A stretch of 64,000 bases of DNA, taken from contig NC_009614.1 of assembly GCF_000012825.1 (NCBI RefSeq), positions 2,976,001-3,040,000 of the forward strand. Reading direction: 5' to 3'. Numbering within the stretch: the stretch's first letter is position 1; every line of letters begins with the position of its first letter. The DNA comes from Phocaeicola vulgatus ATCC 8482. GTDB lineage: Bacteria; Bacteroidota; Bacteroidia; Bacteroidales; Bacteroidaceae. A program made the translations under genes and the position numbers. Shown piece by piece: positions 44,273 through 54,159 of this stretch. The notes beneath the pieces were generated by a model, which searched no databases, had not been told where the DNA came from, and was given only the letters and a program-made list of their open reading frames with translations.

Positions 44273-45574
44273 ATGATAAAATATTATTGGAAGCAGGCCT
44301 GGGAGCTGCTGAAACAGCATAAACTGTTCAGTGTGCTTTATATAACAGGTGCGGGATTGGCTATTGCCATGACTATGGTTGTTTTTGTGGCACATTATAT
44401 AAGAGTGGCACCTGTTTATCCGGAGACAAACCGTGCTGAGACGTGGGTTTTGAAGTCTGTTACGGTGCAACGGGTGAAAACCCGTGGAAGTGGCAGTTGG
44501 CAAAGCTCTCACCAATTGGTACGTGACTGGTGGTATCCCATGCAGGAGGCCGAGCAGGTTTCTGCTGTATATAACTCGTGGGAATTGGATGACTACATTC
44601 AACGTGAGAACTTGGGTTCGGAACTGAATGTGAAAGTGAAATATACCGATCCTGCTTTTTTCCGTATCTTTCAATTCTCTTTTTTAGCTGGGAAGCCATT
44701 CTCGCAGGCCGATTTTGAGAGTGGTATCATGAATGCAGTGGTAGGGGAGGACTTGGCACGTCGTCTGTTCGGCACCACAGAGGTGGTTGGCAAGACTTTC
44801 AGCTTGAATTATACGGACTGTCGCATTGTGGGAGTTGTGAAAGATGCAAGTTTCCTGACAAGAGACTCCTTTGCACAATTATATCTGCCTTATACTACAG
44901 TGGCAGGCTATGATAAGGATTCTAAAAGTGATGCCGGTATGTTGGGACCCTATACGGTTTATTTCAAAGTGAAGGATGATGCCATGGGAGCGGCTTTGGA
45001 GGCGGCCATGCATGAAATGGTCCGTAAATATAATACTTCACAGGAAGAGAATAAATTGGTTTTATCAGGTCCGGATGTTTATTGGAAAAGTGTCTATCGG
45101 CGTGGAAATGTTCCTTTGGACTGGTGGGAGCTGATACGTCTTTGGGGAGGGCTTGTTTTGATTTTCTTATTGGTGCCTGCTCTTAATTTATGTGCGATGA
45201 TCAGTACGCGCATGGAAAACCGTCTTCCGGAAATGGGTATCTGTAAAGCCTTCGGTGCCGACCGCGGACGTTTGCTTCGTCAGATATTGATCGAGAATTT
45301 GATATTGACCTGTTTGGGGGGGCTGCTGGGCTTATGTTGGGTCTGGACGATATTGATAGCCGGACGTAATTGGGTGTTTACTTTGTTTGAGCGTTACGGA
45401 AATTCCGCTCCTGAAGGAGTAGATACAATCGTCAGTTTTGATATGCTGTTCTCTCCATGGATTTTCTGTGCAGGTTTTATCGTTTGTCTTTTGCTGAATT
45501 TATTCTCTGCATTATGGCCGGCGTGGAAGGCACTGGGTAAGGATATCGTTTATTCATTGAATCAGAAGAAATAA
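44273..45574 (+). CDS. FtsX/MacB-type ABC permease, A-type, pair 1
   Basis: The 433-residue protein has TM1 near residues 20-40, a large periplasmic MacB-PCD domain, and three C-terminal TM segments (about 290, 340 and 395). The A-type hallmark after TM2, RLPEMGICKAFGADRGRLLR, is followed by IENL, and the C-terminus reads LFSALWPAWKAL. It has no ATPase domain. It is the most divergent A-type member. It pairs with the B-type gene 15 bp downstream. Confidence 0.87.
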   Translation: MIKYYWKQAWELLKQHKLFSVLYITGAGLAIAMTMVVFVAHYIRVAPVYPETNRAETWVLKSVTVQRVKTRGSGSWQSSHQLVRDWWYPMQEAEQVSAVYNSWELDDYIQRENLGSELNVKVKYTDPAFFRIFQFSFLAGKPFSQADFESGIMNAVVGEDLARRLFGTTEVVGKTFSLNYTDCRIVGVVKDASFLTRDSFAQLYLPYTTVAGYDKDSKSDAGMLGPYTVYFKVKDDAMGAALEAAMHEMVRKYNTSQEENKLVLSGPDVYWKSVYRRGNVPLDWWELIRLWGGLVLIFLLVPALNLCAMISTRMENRLPEMGICKAFGADRGRLLRQILIENLILTCLGGLLGLCWVWTILIAGRNWVFTLFERYGNSAPEGVDTIVSFDMLFSPWIFCAGFIVCLLLNLFSALWPAWKALGKDIVYSLNQKK

Positions 45575-45589
45575 AAGGAGGGGGATGCG

Positions 45590-46870
45590 ATGCTACATTT
45601 GATAGGTAAGAATTTATGGGCACGCCGATACCGCAATGGCTGGTTGTTGGCAGAGTTGATCATTGTATCTATGGTGATATGGGTACTGACTGACCCGATT
45701 GTGGTGACTACCCACGACAGGGGGCTGCCTACCGGTATCACAGAGGAAGGAATGTACAGACTGAATCTTGCTGCTGTCTCTTCCAAATCAGCGCGTTTTG
45801 AAGCAGGGGAAGACACTCCGGAGGCACGTGCTGCCAATGTACGACGGATTCTTTCGCGCATTCGCGACTATGAAGATGTGCGGTATGCAACTTTGCAGTT
45901 TAGAGACGTCGGTCCGTTTTGTTCCAGTTCATGGAGCCGTTCGTTAAATACGGACTCTTTACATTATTATCCCTATATGGTGATGTTCTTTGAGCCTCAG
46001 AGCCAGTTTTTCAGCACATTTGGATTTGAGGAAGTGGAAGGGCAGACTAACGAAGAACTGGACCGTATGCCTTTTGAAAATAAAGAAGTCGTTATGACCG
46101 TAGATCCTGTACCGGGAGTCGTTTCATTGGGCTATCGCTATGTTGATTTTAAAACGGATACCTTGAACTGGATTATAAAAGCAACCATCGGTAAACTACG
46201 TATGCGCAATGGCATGCAGCCGCAGAATGTATTGGCCGAGCCTCAACAGTTGGAAAAATTCGAAATACCGGAAGAGGTATGTATCGTTTTCCGTACTAAA
46301 CCGGCTATAAACGAAACGCAATTTATGCAGCATTTCAGACCATGGGCGGAGAAAGAGTTGCGTGTGGGTAATCTATATATGCGTAGTGTGAAGAGTTATC
46401 ATGAAGTAATAGCGGACAATGATGAAGAGAATACGGTGAATTATACTTATCGTGTGAATTTACTGATGGGAGGATTCTTCCTGATCAGTTTATGTTTAGG
46501 AGTTTCCGGTACCTTTTGGATGCAGACACGCAACCGTCGGGAGGAAGTGGGTATCATGAAAAGTTTCGGTGCCCGGTCTGTCTATATCATCCGTATGTTG
46601 CTGGGCGAAGGGATAGTGCTTTCTACGCTGGCTACTTTGACCGGTTGTCTTATTTATTTGCAATATGCCTTGAAAGAAGGGCTTTATACCAATATGTGGA
46701 ATGAACAGGAAATACTTCCCATTTATTGGGTGAATAGATTCCCGCTTCATTTTTTAGGAGTGTCACTGATTGTATGGATTATCTTGCTGATTGTGGTCAG
46801 TATAGGCATTTATATTCCTGCACGCAGCATCAGCCGCATAACTCCGGTGGATGCATTGCGGGATGAGTAG
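45590..46870 (+). CDS. FtsX/MacB-type ABC permease, B-type, pair 1
   Basis: The 426-residue protein has the same four-TM layout. The N-terminal B-type feature is a WARRYRNGWLLAELIIVS stretch, and the post-TM2 motif is RREEVGIMKSFGARSVYIIR. The C-terminus ends IPARSISRITPVDALRDE, with the PA-x-DAL ending seen in all four B-type members. It likely forms a heterodimer with the A1 protein. Confidence 0.87.
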   Translation: MLHLIGKNLWARRYRNGWLLAELIIVSMVIWVLTDPIVVTTHDRGLPTGITEEGMYRLNLAAVSSKSARFEAGEDTPEARAANVRRILSRIRDYEDVRYATLQFRDVGPFCSSSWSRSLNTDSLHYYPYMVMFFEPQSQFFSTFGFEEVEGQTNEELDRMPFENKEVVMTVDPVPGVVSLGYRYVDFKTDTLNWIIKATIGKLRMRNGMQPQNVLAEPQQLEKFEIPEEVCIVFRTKPAINETQFMQHFRPWAEKELRVGNLYMRSVKSYHEVIADNDEENTVNYTYRVNLLMGGFFLISLCLGVSGTFWMQTRNRREEVGIMKSFGARSVYIIRMLLGEGIVLSTLATLTGCLIYLQYALKEGLYTNMWNEQEILPIYWVNRFPLHFLGVSLIVWIILLIVVSIGIYIPARSISRITPVDALRDE

Positions 46871-46982
46871 GATTAAGATTTAAAAAAAATGATAAACGGC
46901 TGTAAACCGGTCTGTTTATAGGTGTATGGATTTTGAGATAACTAGTATGAGATAAGATTAACAATTTAAATACGAAACGATT

Positions 46983-47654
46983 ATGGCAATGATTAAATTA
47001 ACCGGTATCAATAAAATCTACCGTACGAATGAGATTGAAACATTAGCGCTGGAAAATGTAAATTTGGATGTGGCTAAAGGGGAGTTTGTCAGCATTATGG
47101 GTCCTTCCGGTTGCGGCAAGTCTACCTTGCTGAATATTATGGGGCTGCTGGACGCTCCCAGCAGTGGAAAGATTGAAATAAACGGCACGTCTGTAGAAAG
47201 CATGAAGGACAAGGAACTGGCTGCTTTCCGTAACAAGACCTTGGGCTTTGTATTCCAGTCGTTCCACCTGATTAATTCGCTGAATGTGATTGACAATGTG
47301 GAGTTGCCTTTGCTCTATAGAAAGATGGCTGCCAAGGAGCGTACCCGTCTGGCAAAAGAAGTGTTGGATCGTGTCGGTTTAAGTCATCGTATGCGGCACA
47401 TGCCCACACAGCTTTCCGGAGGACAGTGCCAGCGTGTAGCGATAGCCCGTGCTATTGTGGGTAATCCTGAAATTATTCTTGCGGATGAGCCTACCGGTAA
47501 TCTGGACTCAAAGATGGGTGCAGAGGTCATGGAATTGTTGCATAAATTAAATAAAGAGGATGGACGGACCATTGTGATGGTAACCCATAATGAAGAACAA
47601 GCCAAACAGACTTCCAGAACCATTCGTTTCTTTGATGGGCGTCAGGTGCAATAA
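46983..47654 (+). CDS. ABC transporter ATP-binding protein (LolD/MacB-type)
   Basis: The 223-residue protein is a stand-alone ABC ATPase with [12 protein letters not shown] (Walker A), [14 protein letters not shown] (Q-loop), [14 protein letters not shown] (signature) and [11 protein letters not shown] (Walker B with catalytic Glu), then a switch His in VMVTHNEEQ. It resembles LolD and the MacB ATPase. It is the only ATPase gene in a cluster with eight permeases, so it most likely serves all of them. Confidence 0.95.
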   Translation: MAMIKLTGINKIYRTNEIETLALENVNLDVAKGEFVSIMGPSGCGKSTLLNIMGLLDAPSSGKIEINGTSVESMKDKELAAFRNKTLGFVFQSFHLINSLNVIDNVELPLLYRKMAAKERTRLAKEVLDRVGLSHRMRHMPTQLSGGQCQRVAIARAIVGNPEIILADEPTGNLDSKMGAEVMELLHKLNKEDGRTIVMVTHNEEQAKQTSRTIRFFDGRQVQ

Positions 47655-47697
47655 CTACTGATTACTATGAAAAGGAATTTATTAAGAAATAACAGAG

Positions 47698-48990
47698 ATG
47701 ATTAAACAGTATTTTAAGCAAGCTTTGGCGCAACTTCGCCAGCATCCGCTTATCAGTGTCATCAGCATTGCAGGAACTGCTCTTAGCATTTTCCTTATTA
47801 TGTTGGTAGTGATGCTACAACAAGTGAAGGTCGCTCCTTTTTCTCCCGAGTCAAACCGGAATCGTTTTCTGCATGTGCATTATATGAGCATAAGTCATAA
47901 GGATTGGGGGGACGGAACAAGTAACGGACCGATGAGCGTGCGGACGGCGCGTGAGGTATATAAATCATTGAAAACCCCTGAAGCTGTCACTATTTATTGC
48001 AGTATGCCGGTATCGACTCCTGTTTCATTACCCGCTATGCCGGCTATTGGAGCGGATGTGCGGGAAACGGATGATACTTTTTTTAAAGTGTTCGATTTTC
48101 GTTTTGTGAATGGAAAACCATACGATGAAGCTACTTTCAATGCGGGCACTCCTGTGGCTGTGATTACTGAGAGCATATCGCGGGCTTTGTTTGGTTCCAC
48201 AGAATCTGCGGGCAAAGAGTTTTTGTTGAATCATGCTCCCTATCGTGTGGTAGGGGTAGTGAAAGATGTATCTACTCTTGCCGATGCTTCTTATGGCCAA
48301 GTATGGATTCCCTTTACTTCGACGGATTTGCCTAATGATACGTGGAGTGACCAGCACATGGGGATGATGAGTGTCACTATTTTGGCTCGAAGCCATGATG
48401 ATTTTGGAGAAATCCGTGCTGAAGCCAAGCGGCGTATGAGTGAGTATAATTCTATTCTTGCCGATCAGGGGTATACGTTGATAGACCGTAACCGACCATA
48501 TGATCAGGAAACTCAGTCTATTTCATTTGCAGCTAACTTGGAGCCGGATTTGAAGTCGGCTCGTCGTGAACGTGCTATCATTTTTATCATTCTGTTGTTA
48601 GTACCTGCTATAAATCTGAGCAGTATGACGCAAAGCCGATTGCGCCAACGTGTGGCGGAAATAGGAGTACGCCGTGCTTTTGGGAGCACCCGCATGGAAA
48701 TGGTTGGACAAATAATCATGGAAAACCTGGTCGTGACTTTGTTGGCTGGTGCCGTAGGTTTGTTTATCAGTATTGTTATGGCTTATTTAGGTACCGATAT
48801 CCTGTTTGCACAGCCTTATAGTGCGACATTGAATGCCCCTACAGTTGATTCCAGTATTTTATTGCACCCTTCCACTTTCCTTTATGCGTTGTTGTTTTGC
48901 TTTGTTTTGAATTTGCTGAGTAGCGGCATTCCTGCTTGGAGGGCTTCAAGGACTAGCATTGTCAATGCGCTGGGAGGAAGGATTCACTAA
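47698..48990 (+). CDS. FtsX/MacB-type ABC permease, A-type, pair 2
   Basis: The 430-residue protein starts MIKQYFKQALAQLRQHPLIS, with TM1 at about 20-40 (SIAGTALSIFLIMLVV). The A-type motif is RVAEIGVRRAFGSTRMEM then IMENL, and the end is PAWRASRTSIVNALGG. It is visibly closer to A3 than to A1 or A4 (shared NLSSMT-RxR block), which indicates a tandem duplication. Confidence 0.88.
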   Translation: MIKQYFKQALAQLRQHPLISVISIAGTALSIFLIMLVVMLQQVKVAPFSPESNRNRFLHVHYMSISHKDWGDGTSNGPMSVRTAREVYKSLKTPEAVTIYCSMPVSTPVSLPAMPAIGADVRETDDTFFKVFDFRFVNGKPYDEATFNAGTPVAVITESISRALFGSTESAGKEFLLNHAPYRVVGVVKDVSTLADASYGQVWIPFTSTDLPNDTWSDQHMGMMSVTILARSHDDFGEIRAEAKRRMSEYNSILADQGYTLIDRNRPYDQETQSISFAANLEPDLKSARRERAIIFIILLLVPAINLSSMTQSRLRQRVAEIGVRRAFGSTRMEMVGQIIMENLVVTLLAGAVGLFISIVMAYLGTDILFAQPYSATLNAPTVDSSILLHPSTFLYALLFCFVLNLLSSGIPAWRASRTSIVNALGGRIH

Positions 48991-49021
48991 GGTGATAACG
49001 AATTAAAAGTAAAGAATCAAG

Positions 49022-50272
49022 ATGAATAAGAAACTATTTACTCAGATAAAAAATGAATGGCGGTCTAATCTTTGGCTTGTCACCGAATTATTGTTGGTAA
49101 GTGTCGTTTTATGGTATATTGTGGACTATATGTATGTGCAGACCTCAATTTATAATGAACCACGGGGATTTGATATTTCTCATTGCTATTTGGTGCAAAT
49201 GGGACGTCTTACGGACAAAAGTCCAGACTTTATTCCCAATCAGACAGACGAGGAAAAGCGGCAGGATATCAAGGAACTTCTAAGTCGTCTTCAGCATAGA
49301 CCGGATATAGAGGCAGCCGGATTAGGACAAAATTCTTACCCGTATAATGGCAGTAACAGCAGTGCGTCAGTGGTGTATGATACGTTACGTTCGCCGGGAT
49401 GGACTATACGCAGATTGGTGTCTCCCGATTTTGTCCGTGTGTTCCGTTATCGTGGCACCCGTGGGGAGACCCCTGAACAACTGGCTGAGATGCTGAAACA
49501 TCCGAAGAATTTCTTAGCTTCAGATAATCTTTATAAACGGCGCTATGGATGTGATTTGACTTCATTGGTAGACAAACAATTTTATTTGTTCGGGGATACA
49601 ACAAATACATATAATTTAGCGGCTTCTTTGCAGGTTGTGCGTTATGGGGATTATTTTGAGGCATGGAACAGTTACTGCATGGTGGCTCCTATGCCGGAAG
49701 AATGGTATGATTTGGGCACGGAGCTTTGTGTACGCGTAAAAGAGGATCAAGATCGTGATTTTATAGCCCGTTTGAAAGCGGATAGTGAGAAACTGTATCG
49801 CGTGGGCAATGTGTTTATCGCGGATGTGCGTTCTTTTACCGATATCCGTCGTAACTTTCAGCAGTCACATACGAATGCCTGGAACAGTTACCTTTTCGGA
49901 ATGGGTTTCTTGTTGTTGAATATATTCTTGGGATTGCTAGGTACTTTCTGGTTCCGTACTCAGCAACGACGTGGGGAGATTGCATTGATGAAATCATTGG
50001 GTGGAACAGATCATAGTATCTTTGTCCGTCAGTTGGCAGAGGGATTGATATTATTGGCGGTGGCCACAATTCCTGCGATTTTTATTGATTGGAATCTGGC
50101 AAATAGTGAATTGAATGCTTGGATGAATGGCACTACTATTGAAGGTGGACGTTTCATAATAACAGTTCTTATTTCCTTTATTTTGATTGCATTGATGATT
50201 GTAGTAGGCATTTGGATTCCCGCACGTAAGGCTATGAAAGTTCAGCCGGCGGAAGCATTGCATAATGAGTAA
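49022..50272 (+). CDS. FtsX/MacB-type ABC permease, B-type, pair 2
   Basis: The 416-residue protein begins with QIKNEWRSNLWLVTELLLVS and LWYIVDYMYV, has the B-type motif RRGEIALMKSLGGTDHSIFV, and ends PARKAMKVQPAEALHNE. It shares SIYNxPxGFD with B3. It lies 31 bp downstream of its A-type partner. Confidence 0.88.
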   Translation: MNKKLFTQIKNEWRSNLWLVTELLLVSVVLWYIVDYMYVQTSIYNEPRGFDISHCYLVQMGRLTDKSPDFIPNQTDEEKRQDIKELLSRLQHRPDIEAAGLGQNSYPYNGSNSSASVVYDTLRSPGWTIRRLVSPDFVRVFRYRGTRGETPEQLAEMLKHPKNFLASDNLYKRRYGCDLTSLVDKQFYLFGDTTNTYNLAASLQVVRYGDYFEAWNSYCMVAPMPEEWYDLGTELCVRVKEDQDRDFIARLKADSEKLYRVGNVFIADVRSFTDIRRNFQQSHTNAWNSYLFGMGFLLLNIFLGLLGTFWFRTQQRRGEIALMKSLGGTDHSIFVRQLAEGLILLAVATIPAIFIDWNLANSELNAWMNGTTIEGGRFIITVLISFILIALMIVVGIWIPARKAMKVQPAEALHNE

Positions 50273-50311
50273 TCTCTTTTTTGTTAAAAGGTTTTAGAGC
50301 ATAGCACAAAC

Positions 50312-51592
50312 ATGATAAAACTATATATTAAACAGGCTTTTTACCAACTTCGTGAGAATAGGCTCATCAGCTTGGTTTCTATCATAGGAACGGCATTGGC
50401 TATTTGTATGATCATGGTCATTGTCCTGGTGTTGGAAGTACGCATTACGGATTGTGTGCCCGAGGTGAACCGTTCACGTTCTCTTTATATGAAAGCGATG
50501 TCTATTCATCAGAAAGGAGATACCAGTGATAATTCATCAAACGGCTGTATGTCACTCACAGTGGCTAAAGAGTGTTTTAAGGCACTTACTGTTCCTGAGG
50601 CGGTAACTATAGTGTCTACAGGAGGCAGGATGCGTATTTCTGTACCTGCTGGAAAAATGATGACAGTGGATAACCTTGAAACTGACGATACCTTTTGGAA
50701 AGTGTTCTCTTTTGATTTTATTGCCGGAAAGCCGTTTACGGCTGCCGATAGTGAAAGCGGACTTCCTAAGGTTGTACTTAGTGCTTCTGTGGCCCGGAAT
50801 TTGTTTGGTACGGTAGAAGCGGTAGGACGTACGGTCCAACTCAACTTGGCCGATTATACGGTAGTGGGTGTTGTGAAAGATGTATCCAAACTGGCTGTTT
50901 CTTCTTATGCGCAGATTTGGATACCTTTCAATTCAACAGAAATAGCCAGGAAGTGCTGGTATGACAATGCGATGGGAACTTTTCGTGTGGTCATTCTGGC
51001 ACATTCGGAGAAAGATTTTCCTGCCATCAGAGAAGAGGCGGAACGCCTGCGTCAGAAATTCAATGACGGATTGCAGGATTCCGAAATTTTTTATCGTGGA
51101 CAACCCGATGATCGTTTCTCTTTTATCTTTCGTCACTGGGGAAGAGAGTTACAGGCGAAGGAAGCTTATTTGCACTACCTGTTGGTGATTGTTATTTTAT
51201 TGCTGGTACCGGCTATAAATTTGAGTAGCATGACTTTGTCCCGTATGCGGAAGCGCATGTCGGAAATAGGGGTGAGGAAGGCATTTGGTGCTACTGCCAA
51301 TGTCTTGTTGAGGCAAGTGTTTTATGAAAATTTATTATTGACGCTCATAGCCGGAGCAGTAGGAATGCTTTTCAGTTATGCATGTACTTTTTTATTGAAT
51401 GATTTCTTATTTTCCAATAGCGAGAACCGTGCCCAAATAGGAGAAACCAGTCTTTCGGCAGATATGTTGTTCAGTCCCTGGATATTCTTGGCCGCATTCA
51501 TTTTCTGCCTGCTCTTGAATTTGCTGTCAGCGTGCATCCCTGCCTGGAGGGCATCGCGCATGAATATTACGGACGCTTTAAACCAACGTTAG
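50312..51592 (+). CDS. FtsX/MacB-type ABC permease, A-type, pair 3
   Basis: The 426-residue protein has the A-type layout: SIIGTALAICMIMVIV in TM1, RMSEIGVRKAFGATANVLLR after TM2, and a PAWRASRMNITDAL end. It is closely similar to A2. Its gene ends only 3 bp before the next start. Confidence 0.88.
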   Translation: MIKLYIKQAFYQLRENRLISLVSIIGTALAICMIMVIVLVLEVRITDCVPEVNRSRSLYMKAMSIHQKGDTSDNSSNGCMSLTVAKECFKALTVPEAVTIVSTGGRMRISVPAGKMMTVDNLETDDTFWKVFSFDFIAGKPFTAADSESGLPKVVLSASVARNLFGTVEAVGRTVQLNLADYTVVGVVKDVSKLAVSSYAQIWIPFNSTEIARKCWYDNAMGTFRVVILAHSEKDFPAIREEAERLRQKFNDGLQDSEIFYRGQPDDRFSFIFRHWGRELQAKEAYLHYLLVIVILLLVPAINLSSMTLSRMRKRMSEIGVRKAFGATANVLLRQVFYENLLLTLIAGAVGMLFSYACTFLLNDFLFSNSENRAQIGETSLSADMLFSPWIFLAAFIFCLLLNLLSACIPAWRASRMNITDALNQR

Positions 51593-51595
51593 ATC

Positions 51596-52867
51596 ATGAA
51601 CAGGAATTTATTGAAACAGATATGGAACGAGCGCCGCAGCAATGCGTTTCTGTGGATGGAACTTTTTGTGGTGTTTGTCATATTATGGTATATTGTGGAT
51701 GTGGTATATGTCACATTGAGCATCTATAATTTGCCGATGGGCTTTGATATAGAAAATACGTATGTTCTTCGTTTTGAGCGGATGACTTCGAAGGCGGCTG
51801 CTTATCAGCCTGGCCGTACTATGAAAGAAGATGTTGCCGATTTGCATGAAATTGTAAACAGGCTTGCGCATCGTCCGGATGTGGAAGCAGTCAGCCTCTC
51901 GCAAAACTGTATACCTTATAATGACGGTGCAAACAGTTTTTCATTTTATCTGGATACAGTTCCGGTACGTAGTTTGAAACGATGGATAACTCCGGAGTAT
52001 TTTAATGTATTCCGTTATCGCAATATAGACGGTTCGGGTAGTGAAAGCCTTGCTGAGGCACTGACACCGTCCGGCATGGTCTTATCTGTGAATATTGCCG
52101 ATGTTTATCAGGATGCACCTTGGCATGGTAAGGAACTTTTAGGGCGTAGGGTGCCTGTTTGGCGGAATGAGCCGGAGGCGGAGCATCTTTCTATAGCTGC
52201 TCTTACCGAGCCGGTCCGTTATGACCATTTTACAGCTCCGGATGATTACGGCTCCCGTTATGCTGCTGTGTACCTGACAGATGAGGCGTTGGAATCCTTA
52301 GGTGAGACGGTTTATATAGAAGTTTGCCTGCGTGTTCGTGAGGGACAGAATGATGGATTCATAGACCGTTTGATAGTGGATGCCGACCGTCAATATCAGG
52401 TGGGCAATCTATATCTTTTGGATATAACTCCTTTGAGTGATGTACGCACAGCTTATGAAACGGATTCGGTGAATGAGTTGAATACGCAATTTTGTATCAT
52501 ATTTTTCTTATTGCTGAATATCTTTCTAGGCATTATCGGAACTTTCTGGTTCCGGACACAGCATCGGCGTGCCGAAATAGCGTTGCGTATGGCTTTAGGA
52601 TCTACCCGTTGGGGAATCTGCGGTCGTCTGATGGGGGAAGGAGTCTTGTTATTGCTGATATCTGCTATTCCTGCATTGGTTGTGGCGTGGAATTTGGGAT
52701 ATGCCGAACTGGTGGAAGTTACACGTATGCCTTTTACGGCAGGTCGTTTTGCGATTACGGTTCTGGGCACTTTTATTCTGATTGCTGGAATGATTGTCAT
52801 TGGAATAGGATACCCTGCCCGTCGTGCCATGAGTATCGAACCGGCTGAGGCATTACATGAAGAATAA
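51596..52867 (+). CDS. FtsX/MacB-type ABC permease, B-type, pair 3
   Basis: The 423-residue protein starts MNRNLLKQIWNERRSNAFLW, has RRAEIALRMALGSTRWGI after TM2 and ends PARRAMSIEPAEALHEE. It follows A3 by 3 bp, the tightest spacing in the array, so translation of this pair is probably coupled. Confidence 0.88.
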   Translation: MNRNLLKQIWNERRSNAFLWMELFVVFVILWYIVDVVYVTLSIYNLPMGFDIENTYVLRFERMTSKAAAYQPGRTMKEDVADLHEIVNRLAHRPDVEAVSLSQNCIPYNDGANSFSFYLDTVPVRSLKRWITPEYFNVFRYRNIDGSGSESLAEALTPSGMVLSVNIADVYQDAPWHGKELLGRRVPVWRNEPEAEHLSIAALTEPVRYDHFTAPDDYGSRYAAVYLTDEALESLGETVYIEVCLRVREGQNDGFIDRLIVDADRQYQVGNLYLLDITPLSDVRTAYETDSVNELNTQFCIIFFLLLNIFLGIIGTFWFRTQHRRAEIALRMALGSTRWGICGRLMGEGVLLLLISAIPALVVAWNLGYAELVEVTRMPFTAGRFAITVLGTFILIAGMIVIGIGYPARRAMSIEPAEALHEE

Positions 52868-52889
52868 ATAAAATGAAGAGATAAAACGA

Positions 52890-54146
52890 ATGAAACAGCT
52901 ATTATTACAAGCATTTAATCTGATACGGCAGAATCCTTTTTATGCTACAATCAGTATTATAGGAACAGCTGTCACTATCGCTTTTGTTATGGTAGTAGTG
53001 ATGATTTATGACTTCCGTACAATGGATATGGCTCCGGAAAGTGATCGGAGCGATATGATGTATACAGGTTCGGGAATGACCTATCGTAAGCTGGATCATA
53101 CCAACCAGAACAGCGGTATGGGACGCAAGGCTTTTGAAGCATTGTTTTCAGAGCTTCCTGGTGTAAAAGAGGTTACTTGGTATCGTGGCGTTTCCAAGAC
53201 CCCTTGTAACTTGTCCGCTTCGAATGAGATATTCAACTATTATGTGCGGCCTGTGGCTGATAACTGGTTTAAGTTCTTTGATTATGAATTTATAGCGGGA
53301 CGTCCTTTCACACAAGAGGAGTATGATGCCCGTCGGTGGGTCAGTGTGATAACCGAGCGTATGGCCTTGCAGCTTTTCGGCACGACGGATGTGGTAGGAA
53401 AAGAATATCAAAGTAATTTTTTTCCTACTAAAGTGGTAGGCGTGGTGAAAGATGTCAATGCTATTTTCCAGACAGCATACGCTGATGCTTTTGTTCCTTT
53501 CTCATTGGAAAATGAAGACTATTATGCTACTTGGACAGGGGGCTTGGGAGGAATCCGTCTGGGATTGCTCAAACTGCTGCCGGATACTCGTCCTGCAGAG
53601 GTACGGACTGAAGTACAGCATCGGCAGGATCGTTTGAATAGTTCAACGGCAGAATATGCTTTCGAGATGAACGAACTCTATACTCATACGGAATACACCT
53701 TTTTTCGTGGAAAAGATATTAGTGCACCGTTGGTTTACAGTATGTTATTGATGGTCTTGCTGATTGTTCCTGCTATTAATATCTCAGGTATGACCAATGC
53801 CCGAATGCAGGAGCGTGTGACAGAAATTGCAGTTCGCAAGGCGTATGGCGCATCACGTATTTCCATTATGGTGAGGTTGTTTTTAGAGAATCTGCTTACG
53901 GTCTTTTTGGGTGGAATTTTAGGATATCTGTTTTCGTGTGTTTTGGTTTGGCTGGGACGTGTATGGTTGTTTGGTAGCGGCGAGGTAGAATTATCAGGTA
54001 TCAGTCTGGATGGAGGTTTGTTGTTGCATCCTGCTTTATTTGTGTTGGTTTTCGGCGTATGTGTTGTTTTTAATTTATTGTCGGTATTGATTCCGGTATG
54101 GATGGTCACACATCGTAATATTGCAACTACCATTAAAGGAGAATAG
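52890..54146 (+). CDS. FtsX/MacB-type ABC permease, A-type, pair 4
   Basis: The 418-residue protein has SIIGTAVTIAFVMVVV in TM1, RVTEIAVRKAYGASRISIMV after TM2, and ends PVWMVTHRNIATTIKGE, where the usual PAWRAS is changed. The periplasmic domain is the most different of A2-A4, so its substrate or partner contacts may differ. Confidence 0.87.
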   Translation: MKQLLLQAFNLIRQNPFYATISIIGTAVTIAFVMVVVMIYDFRTMDMAPESDRSDMMYTGSGMTYRKLDHTNQNSGMGRKAFEALFSELPGVKEVTWYRGVSKTPCNLSASNEIFNYYVRPVADNWFKFFDYEFIAGRPFTQEEYDARRWVSVITERMALQLFGTTDVVGKEYQSNFFPTKVVGVVKDVNAIFQTAYADAFVPFSLENEDYYATWTGGLGGIRLGLLKLLPDTRPAEVRTEVQHRQDRLNSSTAEYAFEMNELYTHTEYTFFRGKDISAPLVYSMLLMVLLIVPAINISGMTNARMQERVTEIAVRKAYGASRISIMVRLFLENLLTVFLGGILGYLFSCVLVWLGRVWLFGSGEVELSGISLDGGLLLHPALFVLVFGVCVVFNLLSVLIPVWMVTHRNIATTIKGE

Positions 54147-54159
54147 GAGGAAAGGAAAA